A stretch of 64,000 bases of DNA from Millisia brevis NBRC 105863 (GCF_001552615.1 NZ_BCRN01000004.1:1-64000); one strand, 5' to 3'. Positions 44,257 to 52,750 are shown, counted from the first letter of the stretch. Notes: generated from the letters alone by a model not told the origin. Numbers and translations are program-made.

Positions 44257-44282
44257 TGGTTCATTAGTCATGTAATGAACCA
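44257..44282. promoter_or_regulatory. YtrA-type operator
   Basis: TGGTTCATTA and TAATGAACCA form a perfect 10-bp inverted repeat separated by GTCATG, just upstream of the gntR/ABC operon. The length and position fit an autoregulatory GntR operator. Confidence 0.7.
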
Positions 44283-44327
44283 TAGCACCGAAGAGGCTTC
44301 ATCGCGGGGCATGCGGGGGGTAACTAA

Positions 44328-44357
44328 TTGACAATGATTGTCATTTCCGGATAGAAC
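44328..44357 (+). promoter_or_regulatory. aztD promoter, probably leaderless
   Basis: TTGACA (44328-44333) and TAGAAC (44352-44357) are 18 bp apart. The predicted start site, 7-8 bases after the -10, coincides with the ATG at 44365, and no ribosome site precedes it. The -35 is inside the Zur-like palindrome. Confidence 0.55.
44329..44343. promoter_or_regulatory. Zur-box-like palindrome
   Basis: TGACAATGATTGTCA is a perfect 7-1-7 palindrome, and the flanking AA/TT pairs extend it after one mismatch. It closely resembles the actinobacterial Zur motif (TGAAAATGATTTTCA form). It overlaps the -35 element of the aztD-like gene and lies 22 bases before its ATG, so zinc-loaded Zur would repress it. 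Confidence 0.7.
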
Positions 44358-44364
44358 ACTGGGC

Positions 44365-45603
44365 ATGTCTGTACCCCATCGCCGCCTCGTGGTCTTCTCC
44401 GCTGCCGCCGCCCTGCTGGCGGCGTGCTCGAGTTCCGGACAGCCGACTGTCGATGCCGTCGACGCGTCCACGCCGTCGACGACGGTTCCCGCCGAACCGG
44501 TCGAGTCCGCGACCGCCCAACCGCGTCTGGCGATCACCTACGACGGTGGGTTGCTCGTGGTCGACGCGAATACGCTCGAACCCGTCTCGGACATCGCGCT
44601 GGACGGCTTCAACCGGGTATCGCCCGCCGGCGACGACCGGCGCGTATTCGTATCGGTCGGCGACGGGTTCCGGTTGCTCGACACCGCGAGTTGGTCGGAG
44701 GGCCACGACGACCACTACCACCACTACGTCGGCGATCCGGTGCTCGCGAGCACCACGATCGCCGCCGACAAGCCGGGACACGTGGTGCCCCATCACGGTC
44801 GCGTCGCTCTCTTCGACGACGGCACCGGCGCGATTCGGATCCTGCGCACCGACGCGCTCGGTGACGTCGACAACGGCAATCGTGGACGCGAGGTGAACCT
44901 GCCCGAGGCGCATCACGGGGTGGCCGTACCGCTCGACGGTGAGGGTCTGTTGGTGACGCTGGGCAACGAGGAGCAGCGCACCGGCATCGCGATCCTGGAC
45001 GCCGCCGGAACCGAACTGCAGCGCAACGAGCAGTGCCCCGGCGTCCACGGTGAGACCACCGCGGCGGGGGACGCCGTCGTCGTCGGCTGCCAGGACGGCG
45101 CGCTGATCTTCCGCGACGGGACGATCACCAAGGTCGACGCGCCGGATCCGTACGGGCGCATCGGCAATCAGGCCGGCTCGGAGGCCTCCCCGATCGTGCT
45201 CGGCGACTACAAGACCGACCCCGACGCCGAACTCGAGCGTCCGGAGCGCGTCGCGCTGATCGACACCGCGACCGCTCAGTTGCGGCTGGTCGATCTGGGT
45301 ACGAGTTACACGTTCAGGTCGCTGGGGCGCGGCCCGGAGGGTGAGGCGCTGGTCCTGGGCACCAACGGCGAACTGATCGTGATCAACCCCGAATCCGGTG
45401 CGATCGACCGTCGGATCCCGGTCATCGAAGCGTGGACCGAGCCCGACGACTGGCAGCAGCCGCGCCCGGCGTTGAAGGTCGACGGGTCGGTCGCCTATGT
45501 CACCGACCCGGCGAATCAGGCGATTCACGCGGTCGACCTGACCACCGACGAGCTACGCACCGTCGTGCTGGGCGAGACCCCCAACGAGATCAGTACCACC
45601 TGA
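44365..45603 (+). CDS. aztD: zinc metallochaperone, AztD-like lipoprotein
   Basis: A 412-residue exported lipoprotein. The signal peptide ends in the lipobox LLAAC (Cys21), followed by a Ser/Thr/Pro-rich tether and a beta-propeller of repeated VVD/LID blades. A His-rich loop, GHDDHYHHY (His114, 117, 119, 120), is the zinc-holding feature of AztD, which delivers zinc to the AztC binding protein of an ABC importer. No aztABC genes are within this window. A Zur-like box covers its promoter. The ATG at 44365 was chosen because it fits a leaderless start and the signal peptide. Confidence 0.82.
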   Translation: MSVPHRRLVVFSAAAALLAACSSSGQPTVDAVDASTPSTTVPAEPVESATAQPRLAITYDGGLLVVDANTLEPVSDIALDGFNRVSPAGDDRRVFVSVGDGFRLLDTASWSEGHDDHYHHYVGDPVLASTTIAADKPGHVVPHHGRVALFDDGTGAIRILRTDALGDVDNGNRGREVNLPEAHHGVAVPLDGEGLLVTLGNEEQRTGIAILDAAGTELQRNEQCPGVHGETTAAGDAVVVGCQDGALIFRDGTITKVDAPDPYGRIGNQAGSEASPIVLGDYKTDPDAELERPERVALIDTATAQLRLVDLGTSYTFRSLGRGPEGEALVLGTNGELIVINPESGAIDRRIPVIEAWTEPDDWQQPRPALKVDGSVAYVTDPANQAIHAVDLTTDELRTVVLGETPNEISTT

Positions 45604-45675
45604 CCCCCGACACACCTGAACCCCGACACACCTGAACCCAGACACACCTGACCCCCGACACACCTGACCCCGACA
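45601..45675 (+). repeat. short tandem repeat after aztD
   Basis: About four and a half copies of a 16-17-base unit (ACCCCCGACACACCTGA and variants) begin at the aztD stop codon and run up to the terminator hairpin. Copies differ by single insertions and one C-to-A change. Each carries a TGA, so read-through would stop repeatedly. Confidence 0.75.
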
Positions 45676-45677
45676 AC

Positions 45678-45715
45678 CGAGAGCCCCCGGACCGCGAACG
45701 GTCCGGGGGCTCTCG
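45678..45715. terminator. bidirectional terminator between aztD and thiolase
   Basis: A perfect 16-bp stem (CGAGAGCCCCCGGACC with its complement) and a 6-nt loop GCGAAC lie between two convergent genes. It likely ends both transcripts. Confidence 0.75.
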
Positions 45716-45739
45716 AGGTTCGCGGCGGCTACCGCCGGC

Positions 45740-46957
45740 TCAGGACAGCCGCTCGAGCACCATCGCCATGCCCATACCACCGCCGACGCACATCGTCTCG
45801 AGGCCGAACTGCTTGTCGCGGGACTGCAGGTTGTTCAGCAGGGTCGCGGTGATGCGCGCGCCGGTCATGCCGAACGGGTGGCCGAGCGCGATCGCGCCGC
45901 CGGAGACGTTCAGCTTGTCCGGGTCGATCTTCAGCTCGCGCGCCGACCCGATCACCTGAACGGCGAAGGCCTCGTTGATCTCGACCAGGTCGATATCGTC
46001 GATCGTCTTGCCCGCCAGGGCCAGGGCGCGCTTGGACGCCTCGATCGGGCCCAGGCCCATGATCTCCGGCGAGAGCCCCGACACCGCGGTCGACACGATG
46101 CGCGCCAGCGGGGTCAGGCCCAACTCGGCGGCCTTGGTATCGCTGGTGATCACCAGGGCGGCGGCGCCGTCGTTGAGCGGGCAGGCGTTGCCGGCGGTGA
46201 TGGTGCCGTCCGGGCGGAAGACCGGCTTGAGCTGGGAGACCTTCTCGTAGGTGACACCCGGTCGCGGGCCGTCATCGGTCGAGACGACCGAGCCGTCCGG
46301 CAGGGTCACCGGGGTGATCTCGCGGGCGAAGAAGCCGTCGGCGATCGCCGCCTCGGCGAGGTTCTGGCTGCGCACCCCCCACTCGTCCTGCTCCTGACGG
46401 GTGATGCCGGTGATCTGCGCGACGTTCTCGGCGGTCTGCCCCATCGCGATGTAGGCGTCCGGCAGCAGACCCGACTCGCGCGGGTCGGACCACTGCTTGC
46501 CGCCGGCGTAGAACTCGGTGGTGCGGGCCTCGGCGTCGGCGAACAGCGGGTTGTGGGTATCGGGCCAGGAGTCGGAGGTGCCCCGGTCGAACCGGGAGAC
46601 CGTCTCGACACCGGCGGAGATGAACACGTCCCCCTCGCCGGCCTTGATGGCGTGCATCGCCATCCGCGTGGTCTGCAGCGACGACGAACAGTAACGGGTG
46701 ATCGTCGCTCCCGGCAGGTGGTCGTAGCCGAGCAGGACGGCGACGTTGCGGGCCATGTTGAAGCCGGATTCCCCGCCGGGCAGTCCGCATCCGAGAAGCA
46801 GGTCGTCGATATCGGTCGGATCCAACGCGGGAACCTTGTCCAGCGCGGCCCGCACCATCTGCACGGTCAGGTCGTCCGGCCGCATGGCGACCAGCGAACC
46901 CTTGCCGGCTCGGCCGATCGGCGACCGGGCGATGGAGACGATGACGGCTTCGGGCAT
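45740..46957 (-). CDS. acetyl-CoA acyltransferase (thiolase)
   Basis: 405 residues that cleave or form 3-ketoacyl-CoA. Nucleophile Cys90 (RYCSSSLQTT), NEAFA, GHPFGMTGAR with the catalytic His and CVGGGMG with the second Cys are all present. The protein fits FadA-type degradative thiolases of fatty-acid or sterol breakdown; the exact chain specificity is unclear. The start ATG 46957 has GAGGAG about 8 bases upstream. No hydratase/dehydrogenase partner is adjacent. Confidence 0.9.
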   Translation of the reverse strand: MPEAVIVSIARSPIGRAGKGSLVAMRPDDLTVQMVRAALDKVPALDPTDIDDLLLGCGLPGGESGFNMARNVAVLLGYDHLPGATITRYCSSSLQTTRMAMHAIKAGEGDVFISAGVETVSRFDRGTSDSWPDTHNPLFADAEARTTEFYAGGKQWSDPRESGLLPDAYIAMGQTAENVAQITGITRQEQDEWGVRSQNLAEAAIADGFFAREITPVTLPDGSVVSTDDGPRPGVTYEKVSQLKPVFRPDGTITAGNACPLNDGAAALVITSDTKAAELGLTPLARIVSTAVSGLSPEIMGLGPIEASKRALALAGKTIDDIDLVEINEAFAVQVIGSARELKIDPDKLNVSGGAIALGHPFGMTGARITATLLNNLQSRDKQFGLETMCVGGGMGMAMVLERLS

Positions 46958-47217
46958 TCGAGCACTCCTCGCGTGTGACGGGACGTCAGCCGAGCCCGCA
47001 GCGTGACGATCGCGAGCGACACCGGTCCGACGTTTCGACTCGAGAGTAGCCCGCCGCATCGGTGGTGCTCCGTGAGCGCTACCGCCCGCTGTGCTGCGCC
47101 CTTCCGGGCGCCCGCCGCCGACGGCCGCACCTCGGGGCGCCTACAGGAGGCCGCATGCCGGAGAGGCGCCCGCCGGGACCGCCGCCTCCGCGAGGCGGCG
47201 GCGCACCGGAGGTCGGG
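46958..47217. other. 260-bp gap with thiolase promoter and a terminator
   Basis: No gene is seen. The left part carries the thiolase leader, and the right end has the hairpin at 47179-47201. Confidence 0.5.
47179..47201 (-). terminator. hairpin terminator after the SGNH hydrolase gene
   Basis: CCGCCGCCTC-CGC-GAGGCGGCGG is a perfect 10-bp stem with a 3-nt loop, 17 bases beyond the stop of the minus-strand hydrolase. No T tract follows. Confidence 0.55.
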
Positions 47218-48096
47218 TCAGGCGAGCTCGGGGACCGCGCTGCGCTGCGGGGCCACAGTGATCCGTGCCGCCGTCTCCCGGTCGCGAGCGAGAGTCTCGA
47301 TCAACGTCGGGACCAACCGCTCGGCGGCCAGCGCGTAACCGTCGCCGGACGGGTGGAAGCGGTCCGGGGCGAGGTAGCGGTCCGGCTCGGCGTAGAACAG
47401 ATCGGCCAGTTCGCCCAGATGGATCGCGACGCCGCCCGCCCGGACGGTCGCCTGCGCCTGGGCGCGGGCCAGACTTCGACCCCACTGGCGGATCAGCGCG
47501 CGCAGCGGCTGCGGGATGTCCGGCACCACACCGAGATCCGGGCAGGTGCCGACGACGACGGTCGTGCCGCTGGCGCGCAGCCGCGAGACCACCGATCCCA
47601 GCCGACCCGCCGCCCGCGATACCGGAGCCTTCTTGGTGACGTCGTTCGCCCCCACCAGGATGATCGCCGCATCCGGCGGGGGACCGACGATGTACATCGC
47701 GTCGAGCTGGCCGACCAGGCCCTTGGAGGTGGCGCCCTGGATCGCCTTGGTGGACAACCGGACCCGCATACCGGTGGCCTCGGCGACGCCGCGGGCGACC
47801 CGGACCCCCGGGGTCTGGTCGGCGTACCAGCAGCCCTGACCGGCGGCGGTCGAGTCGCCGAAGATCATCAGGTGCAGGTCGTGCGGGCGGTCGCGCAGCC
47901 ACGGCTGCACCGGCAGACCGGCCTCGTAGATCCCGTCCGCGCGCGGCGGAATCCGGGTATCGCGACCGATGATCTGTCGAGCGGTCGCCGCCTGGGCGAG
48001 CAGGCGGTTGTAGGCCGCCGCCGCGCCGGCACCGGAACAGGCCGCCAGGGCGGCTCCGGTCACCGAAACCGCCCGCATATCCGGACGTGTCACCAT
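47218..48096 (-). CDS. SGNH/GDSL hydrolase
   Basis: 292 residues. Block I FGDSTAAG (Ser82), block III GAND and block V DRFHPSGDGY (Asp/His) complete an SGNH esterase. The N-terminus has a hydrophobic segment ending in LAAC (Cys20), so it may be a lipoprotein acting on cell-wall or lipid acetyl esters; a plain signal anchor is the alternative. GGGAGG 7 bases upstream supports the ATG at 48096. It is divergent from cbs with a 126-bp gap. Confidence 0.85.
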   Translation of the reverse strand: MVTRPDMRAVSVTGAALAACSGAGAAAAYNRLLAQAATARQIIGRDTRIPPRADGIYEAGLPVQPWLRDRPHDLHLMIFGDSTAAGQGCWYADQTPGVRVARGVAEATGMRVRLSTKAIQGATSKGLVGQLDAMYIVGPPPDAAIILVGANDVTKKAPVSRAAGRLGSVVSRLRASGTTVVVGTCPDLGVVPDIPQPLRALIRQWGRSLARAQAQATVRAGGVAIHLGELADLFYAEPDRYLAPDRFHPSGDGYALAAERLVPTLIETLARDRETAARITVAPQRSAVPELA

Positions 48097-48222
48097 GCCG
48101 ATACCTCCCGTCGGCCAGAAGTGGGTAGAAGCCACGATTCTAGCGATTGCGGGGCCGGGTGCGTCGGGGATCGCCCGCGGGCCGGGGTGACGGGCCCAGT
48201 ATTGCTCTGGGACAATCGGACC

Positions 48223-49605
48223 ATGCGCATCGCGGACAGCGTCGTCGATCTGATCGGCGGGACGCCACTGGTCAAGCTCAATTCGGTGGTTCCCGCAGGG
48301 GCCGCCACCGTCGCGGTCAAGGTGGAGTACCTCAATCCCGGCGGTAGCTCCAAGGACCGCATCGCGGTGAAGATGATCGACGCCGCCGAGGCATCGGGGG
48401 AGTTGCGGCCCGGTGGCACGATCGTCGAACCCACCTCGGGCAATACCGGCGTCGGACTGGCGCTGGTCGCCCAGCAGCGCGGCTACAACTGCATCTTCGT
48501 CTGCCCCGACAAGGTCGGCGAGGACAAGCGCAACGTCCTGCGCGCCTACGGAGCCAAGGTCGTCGTATGTCCCACCGCGGTTCCCCCGGAGCATCCGGAC
48601 AGCTACTACAACGTCTCCGATCGGCTCGTCCAGGAGATCGAGGGCGCCTGGAAGCCCAACCAGTACGCCAACCCCGCCGGCCCGCAGAGCCACTACGAGT
48701 CGACCGGACCGGAGATCTGGAACGACACCGACGGCACGCTGACGCACTTCGTCGCCGGAGTCGGCACCGGCGGCACGATCACCGGCACCGGCCGCTACCT
48801 CAAGGATCAGAACCCCGACGTCCAGGTGGTCGGCGTCGACCCGGAGGGGTCGGTCTACTCCGGCGGCACCGGCCGGCCGTATCTGGTCGAGGGTGTCGGC
48901 GAGGACTTCTGGCCCGCGGCCTACGACCCGTCGGTGCCCGACCGCATCATGGCGGTCTCCGATGCCGACTCCTTCGAGATGACCCGTCGGCTCGCCCGCG
49001 AGGAGGGCCTGCTGGTCGGCGGCTCCTGCGGCATGGTCGTCGTCGCGGCGGTCGAATTGGCCAAGGAGATCGGGCCGGACGGGCTGATCGTCGCGCTGCT
49101 CCCGGACGGCGGACGCGGCTACCTCGGCAAGATCTTCAACGACGCCTGGATGGCCTCCTACGGCTTCCTGCGCCACTCGCTCGACGGCGACAAGCCCGCG
49201 CCCACGGTCAAGGACGTGCTGCGCGGCAAGTCCAAGGAGCTGCCCGATCTGGTGCACACCCACCCGTCGGAAACCCTGCGCGATGCGATCGAGATCCTGC
49301 GCGAATACGGGGTCTCCCAGATGCCCGTCGTGGGCGCCGAGCCGCCGATCACCGCGGGCGAGGTCGCCGGCAGCGTCAGCGAACGCAACCTGCTCAGCGC
49401 GGTCTTCGAAGGGCGCGCGACCCTCTCGGATGCGGTGTCGAAGCATATGGAACCCGCCCTCCCGTTGATCGGCGCCGGGGAGGACATCTCGGTGGCGACC
49501 AAGGAGTTCGGTGATACCGACGCGTTGATGGTGGTCGAGGACGGCAAGCCGATCGGCGTGATCACCCGACACGACCTGTTGGGCTTCCTGTCGGCCACCC
49601 GCTGA
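48223..49605 (+). CDS. cbs: cystathionine beta-synthase
   Basis: 460 residues. The PLP Lys44 (NPGGSSKDR), the phosphate loop GTGGTITG and SGNTG are in place, followed by two CBS regulatory domains (about 340-460), as in the mycobacterial Rv1077 type. It condenses serine (or O-acetylserine) with homocysteine to cystathionine. MetB is encoded just downstream, so the pair links homocysteine and cysteine pools. The ATG lacks a ribosome site and may be leaderless (GACAAT 6 bases upstream). A strong terminator separates it from metB. Confidence 0.92.
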   Translation: MRIADSVVDLIGGTPLVKLNSVVPAGAATVAVKVEYLNPGGSSKDRIAVKMIDAAEASGELRPGGTIVEPTSGNTGVGLALVAQQRGYNCIFVCPDKVGEDKRNVLRAYGAKVVVCPTAVPPEHPDSYYNVSDRLVQEIEGAWKPNQYANPAGPQSHYESTGPEIWNDTDGTLTHFVAGVGTGGTITGTGRYLKDQNPDVQVVGVDPEGSVYSGGTGRPYLVEGVGEDFWPAAYDPSVPDRIMAVSDADSFEMTRRLAREEGLLVGGSCGMVVVAAVELAKEIGPDGLIVALLPDGGRGYLGKIFNDAWMASYGFLRHSLDGDKPAPTVKDVLRGKSKELPDLVHTHPSETLRDAIEILREYGVSQMPVVGAEPPITAGEVAGSVSERNLLSAVFEGRATLSDAVSKHMEPALPLIGAGEDISVATKEFGDTDALMVVEDGKPIGVITRHDLLGFLSATR

Positions 49606-49646
49606 CCCGCGGCCGACGGAATCGGCTGCACGAAATCGTTGACATC

Positions 49647-49688
49647 CGGCGGGTCCGCGACGACGAATCGGTCGTCGCGGACCCGCCG
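49647..49688 (+). terminator. intrinsic terminator between cbs and metB
   Basis: An 18-bp stem (one arm GGCGGGTCCGCGACGAC plus an outer C-G pair) with loop GAATCG is followed by GTTTTC. It is the best intrinsic terminator in the window and means metB needs its own promoter. Confidence 0.85.
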
Positions 49689-49710
49689 TTTTCGTCCGTC
49701 GGCGGCTCGC

Positions 49711-49722
49711 TACGCTGGGCCG
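49711..49722 (+). promoter_or_regulatory. -10 element placing metB on a leaderless mRNA
   Basis: TACGCT (49711-49716) fits TANNNT and ends 6 bases before the ATG, with no ribosome site between. The transcript would start at or next to the A of the ATG. The -35 is not clear. Confidence 0.5.
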
Positions 49723-50901
49723 ATGAGCGAACGACGCAGTCGAACGGACGCGACATCGTGGCAGGGGTTCTCCACGCGCGCCGTACACGCCGGCTACGAG
49801 CCGGACCCCGTCACCGGTGCGGTCAACGTGCCGATCTTCGCCAGTTCGACCTTCAAACAGGACGGAGTCGGGGGGCTTCGCGACGGATTCGAGTACGCCC
49901 GCACCGGTAACCCGACCCGTCGCCCGTTGGAGGACAACCTGGCGGCCCTCGAGTCCGCGGCCTACGGTCGCGCGTTCTCCTCGGGTATGGCCGCGACCGA
50001 CTGCCTGCTGCGATCGGTGCTGCGCCCCGGCGATCACCTGGTGATCCCGAACGACGCCTACGGCGGCACCTTCCGGCTGATCGACAAGGTCTTCACCGAA
50101 TGGGGAATCACCCATTCGGTGGCGCCGGTATCCGATCCGGACGCCGTGCGCGCCGCGATCCGCCCGGAGACCAAGCTGGTGTGGCTCGAGACCCCGACCA
50201 ACCCGCTGCTGAACATCGGTGATATCGAGGCGTTGGCCGATATCTCCCATCAGGCCGGCGCGAAGCTGGTGGTGGACAACACCTTCGCCTCGCCCTACCT
50301 GCAGCAGCCGATCTCCCTCGGCGCCGATGTGGTGCTGCATTCGACCACCAAGTACATCGGCGGCCACTCCGACGTCGTCGGCGGCGCCCTGGTGACCAAC
50401 GACGAGGAACTCGACACCAAGTTCGCGTTCCTGCAGAACGGCGCCGGCGGCGTGCCGGGCCCCTTCGACGCCTTCCTGACGCTGCGCGGCATCAAGACCC
50501 TCGCCCTGCGGATGGACCGGCACAGCGACAACGCCGAGCGGGTTGTCGATTTCCTGACCGGGCACGCGGCGATCTCCCGGGTGCTCTACCCGGGCCTGGC
50601 CGACCATCCGGGCCATCTGGTGGCGCAGAAGCAGATGAAGCGCTTCGGCGGCATGGTCTCGGTGCGTCTGGCCGGTGGCCGCGAGGCCGCCGAGGCGCTG
50701 TGCTCGCGGACCGAGATCTTCATCCTCGCCGAGTCGCTCGGCGGCGTCGAGTCGCTGATCGAGCATCCGGCCGCGATGACCCACGCCTCGACCGCGGGAT
50801 CGCTGCTGGAGGTTCCGGACGATCTGGTGCGCCTGTCGGTGGGCATCGAGGACGCCTCCGACCTGGTCGGCGACCTGGAGAATGCGCTGCGCGGTCTGTA
50901 G
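49723..50901 (+). CDS. metB: cystathionine gamma-synthase
   Basis: 392 residues of the Cys/Met PLP family. The cofactor Lys210 sits in HSTTKYIGGHSD, with the upstream phosphate loop SSGMAATD and the active-site Tyr of YARTGNPTR. It joins an activated homoserine to cysteine, or degrades cystathionine in the reverse direction. It follows cbs in the usual mycobacterial order but has its own promoter. A hairpin terminator ends it. Confidence 0.92.
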   Translation: MSERRSRTDATSWQGFSTRAVHAGYEPDPVTGAVNVPIFASSTFKQDGVGGLRDGFEYARTGNPTRRPLEDNLAALESAAYGRAFSSGMAATDCLLRSVLRPGDHLVIPNDAYGGTFRLIDKVFTEWGITHSVAPVSDPDAVRAAIRPETKLVWLETPTNPLLNIGDIEALADISHQAGAKLVVDNTFASPYLQQPISLGADVVLHSTTKYIGGHSDVVGGALVTNDEELDTKFAFLQNGAGGVPGPFDAFLTLRGIKTLALRMDRHSDNAERVVDFLTGHAAISRVLYPGLADHPGHLVAQKQMKRFGGMVSVRLAGGREAAEALCSRTEIFILAESLGGVESLIEHPAAMTHASTAGSLLEVPDDLVRLSVGIEDASDLVGDLENALRGL

Positions 50902-50921
50902 GACCGTTCGACGAAAGACGG

Positions 50922-50962
50922 CCGGGGCGCCGTGCGGACCGACGGTCCGTACGGCGCCCCGG
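50922..50962. terminator. bidirectional terminator after metB
   Basis: A 19-bp stem with one G-U pair and a GAC loop lies between metB and the convergent oxidoreductase gene, followed by GTTTCTC on the plus strand. Confidence 0.75.
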
Positions 50963-50971
50963 AGTCGTTTC

Positions 50972-52750
50972 TCAGGACCCGGCGTGCGCGGTGTTGTTGA
51001 CGGCGGTGTTCTCGACCGCCCTGTCTTCGGCCGGCTCGGTGAACGTCAGACGCACCGAGATCGGATCGCTCTCCATCGCCCGGAAGGCCGCGCCGAAGAC
51101 CGGCGCGAGCGCCGGCGTCGGGGCGAAGCCGCGGGCGCGGGCCACCACGTCGTCGTCGGGCAGTAGCTGCGCGGTCGCCTCGACCCATCGGCCGTCCCGC
51201 TTGATCCGTACCTTCGGCTGGGCGGCGACGTTCTGCGCCCACCCCGACCGCATCCCGTGCTGGCTGATCACCCAGGCGCCGGTGGTATCGAAGTTGGCGG
51301 TCACCGGAACCACCCGGGTCTGCCCGCTCCGGCGGCCGATGGTCTCCAGTTCCGCGGCGAGGGAGGAGGTCAGGCCCAGTCGGGAGAGCGCGGCGACCGT
51401 CGGATTCATCACGTACCGACCGGCGGCCCGGTCGAGGTGAAACTTGCGGCGGGCCCGCGTCGTCGGATCCTGCGCGGTGCGGCGGGACCCGCGCAGCGCG
51501 TCGAATCCGTTGCGCTGCACGGTCGTCACGGCGGTCCGCCAGAGGGAGCGATCGGCGTCGGAGGGCAGGCCCGCGCCGAGCCGGTGCAGTTGGTCGGTAT
51601 GCCATTGCAGATCGAGGGCGCCCTCGGCGCTGCGCCGGGTACTGCCGCCCACCCCGGCCGGCAACGGCAGCCGCACCGCATGGGTCGGCAGGGTGTCGAG
51701 CTCGCCGGTGAGCAGGGCGCGTGCCGCGTCCGGTACCACCGCGGCGGGCCGACCGATGCCGACCACATCGCAGGCGCCGGAGGCCAGGGCCTCCTCGATA
51801 CCGGCGCGGGTGCGGAACCCACCGGTCACCGCCAGCGGGATACCGGGCGCCAGATCCCGCACGGTGGCGGCATAGTCGAGGAAATACGCCTCGCGGGCAC
51901 GGGTGCGGGCCGACTTCTCCGCCTGTCCCATCATCGCCGGCGATTCGTAGCTGCCGCCGCTGATCTCGAGCAGATCGATGCCCTCGTCGGCCAAGAGCGA
52001 GATCACCGTGCGCGACTCGTCCTCGGTGAAGCCGCCGCGTTGGAAATCGGCGGAGTTCAACTTCACGCCGACCGCGAAGCCCGGAGCGACAGCGGCGCGG
52101 ACGGCCCGCACGATCTCGAGCAGGAACGCCGCGCGCGCCTCGATCGACCCACCCCACGCGTCGGTGCGCCGGTTGGCCAGCGGCGAGAGGAATTGGGAGA
52201 TCAGGTAGCCGTGGGCACCGTGGATCTCGACACCGTCGAATCCGAAACGTTGGGCCAGGCTCGCGGTGGTCGCGAAGCGCTCGATGATCTCGCGAATCTC
52301 CGTGTCGGTGAGTTCGCGAGGTGCCGGGATGCCGGGGATCGCGAGGCCGACGGCGGAGGGGGCCACCGTGCGCCCGATCGTCGTGATCGGATTCGCCTGC
52401 CGGCCGGGATGATTGATCTGCATCCAGACCGGGGTGCCGCCGGCGCGGGCGTTGTCGGCCCACCGGGTGAACGCCTCGGCGTGCGCGTCGGACTCGAGCA
52501 CGACATTGCCCGGCTCACCGAGGTAGCGACCGTCGACCATGACGTTTCCGGTGATCACCAGCCCGTAGCCGCCCTCGGCCCACCGGGAGTAGAGCCGGTC
52601 GAGACGCTCGTCGGGGCGGGCGAGGTCGTCGCCGAGCCCCTCGCTCAGGGCCGCCTTCATGATCCGATTCGGCAGGGTGAGGCCGGCCGGCAGCGTCAGT
52701 GGGGTGGAAGGGGTCACGGGGGTGGAGGGGGTCACGGTCGTATCCGGCAT
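50972..52750 (-). CDS. Old Yellow Enzyme fused to a Ddn-type F420 nitroreductase domain
   Basis: 592 residues in two enzymes. Residues 20-420 form an NADH:flavin oxidoreductase barrel: ITGNVMVDGRY, QINHPGRQ, the His pair of EIHGAHGYL (177, 180), NRRTDAWGGS and the C-terminal FMN loop VTGGF/GIGRP. Residues 444-575 match deazaflavin-dependent nitroreductases: LETIGRRSGQTRVVPV, WVISQHGMRSGWAQNVAAQPKVRI. OYE reduces activated alkenes with FMN and NAD(P)H; Ddn uses F420H2. The N-terminus has a TPSTPVTPSTP repeat. A GAAAGG supports the ATG at 52750. Confidence 0.85.
   Translation of the reverse strand: MPDTTVTPSTPVTPSTPLTLPAGLTLPNRIMKAALSEGLGDDLARPDERLDRLYSRWAEGGYGLVITGNVMVDGRYLGEPGNVVLESDAHAEAFTRWADNARAGGTPVWMQINHPGRQANPITTIGRTVAPSAVGLAIPGIPAPRELTDTEIREIIERFATTASLAQRFGFDGVEIHGAHGYLISQFLSPLANRRTDAWGGSIEARAAFLLEIVRAVRAAVAPGFAVGVKLNSADFQRGGFTEDESRTVISLLADEGIDLLEISGGSYESPAMMGQAEKSARTRAREAYFLDYAATVRDLAPGIPLAVTGGFRTRAGIEEALASGACDVVGIGRPAAVVPDAARALLTGELDTLPTHAVRLPLPAGVGGSTRRSAEGALDLQWHTDQLHRLGAGLPSDADRSLWRTAVTTVQRNGFDALRGSRRTAQDPTTRARRKFHLDRAAGRYVMNPTVAALSRLGLTSSLAAELETIGRRSGQTRVVPVTANFDTTGAWVISQHGMRSGWAQNVAAQPKVRIKRDGRWVEATAQLLPDDDVVARARGFAPTPALAPVFGAAFRAMESDPISVRLTFTEPAEDRAVENTAVNNTAHAGS

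Noticed and set aside
47218-50784. A 1188-codon minus-strand open frame
   Set aside because: Only the last 293 codons (the SGNH hydrolase) are real. The rest is antisense to cbs and metB, with high Arg/Gly/His content typical of GC-rich shadow frames.
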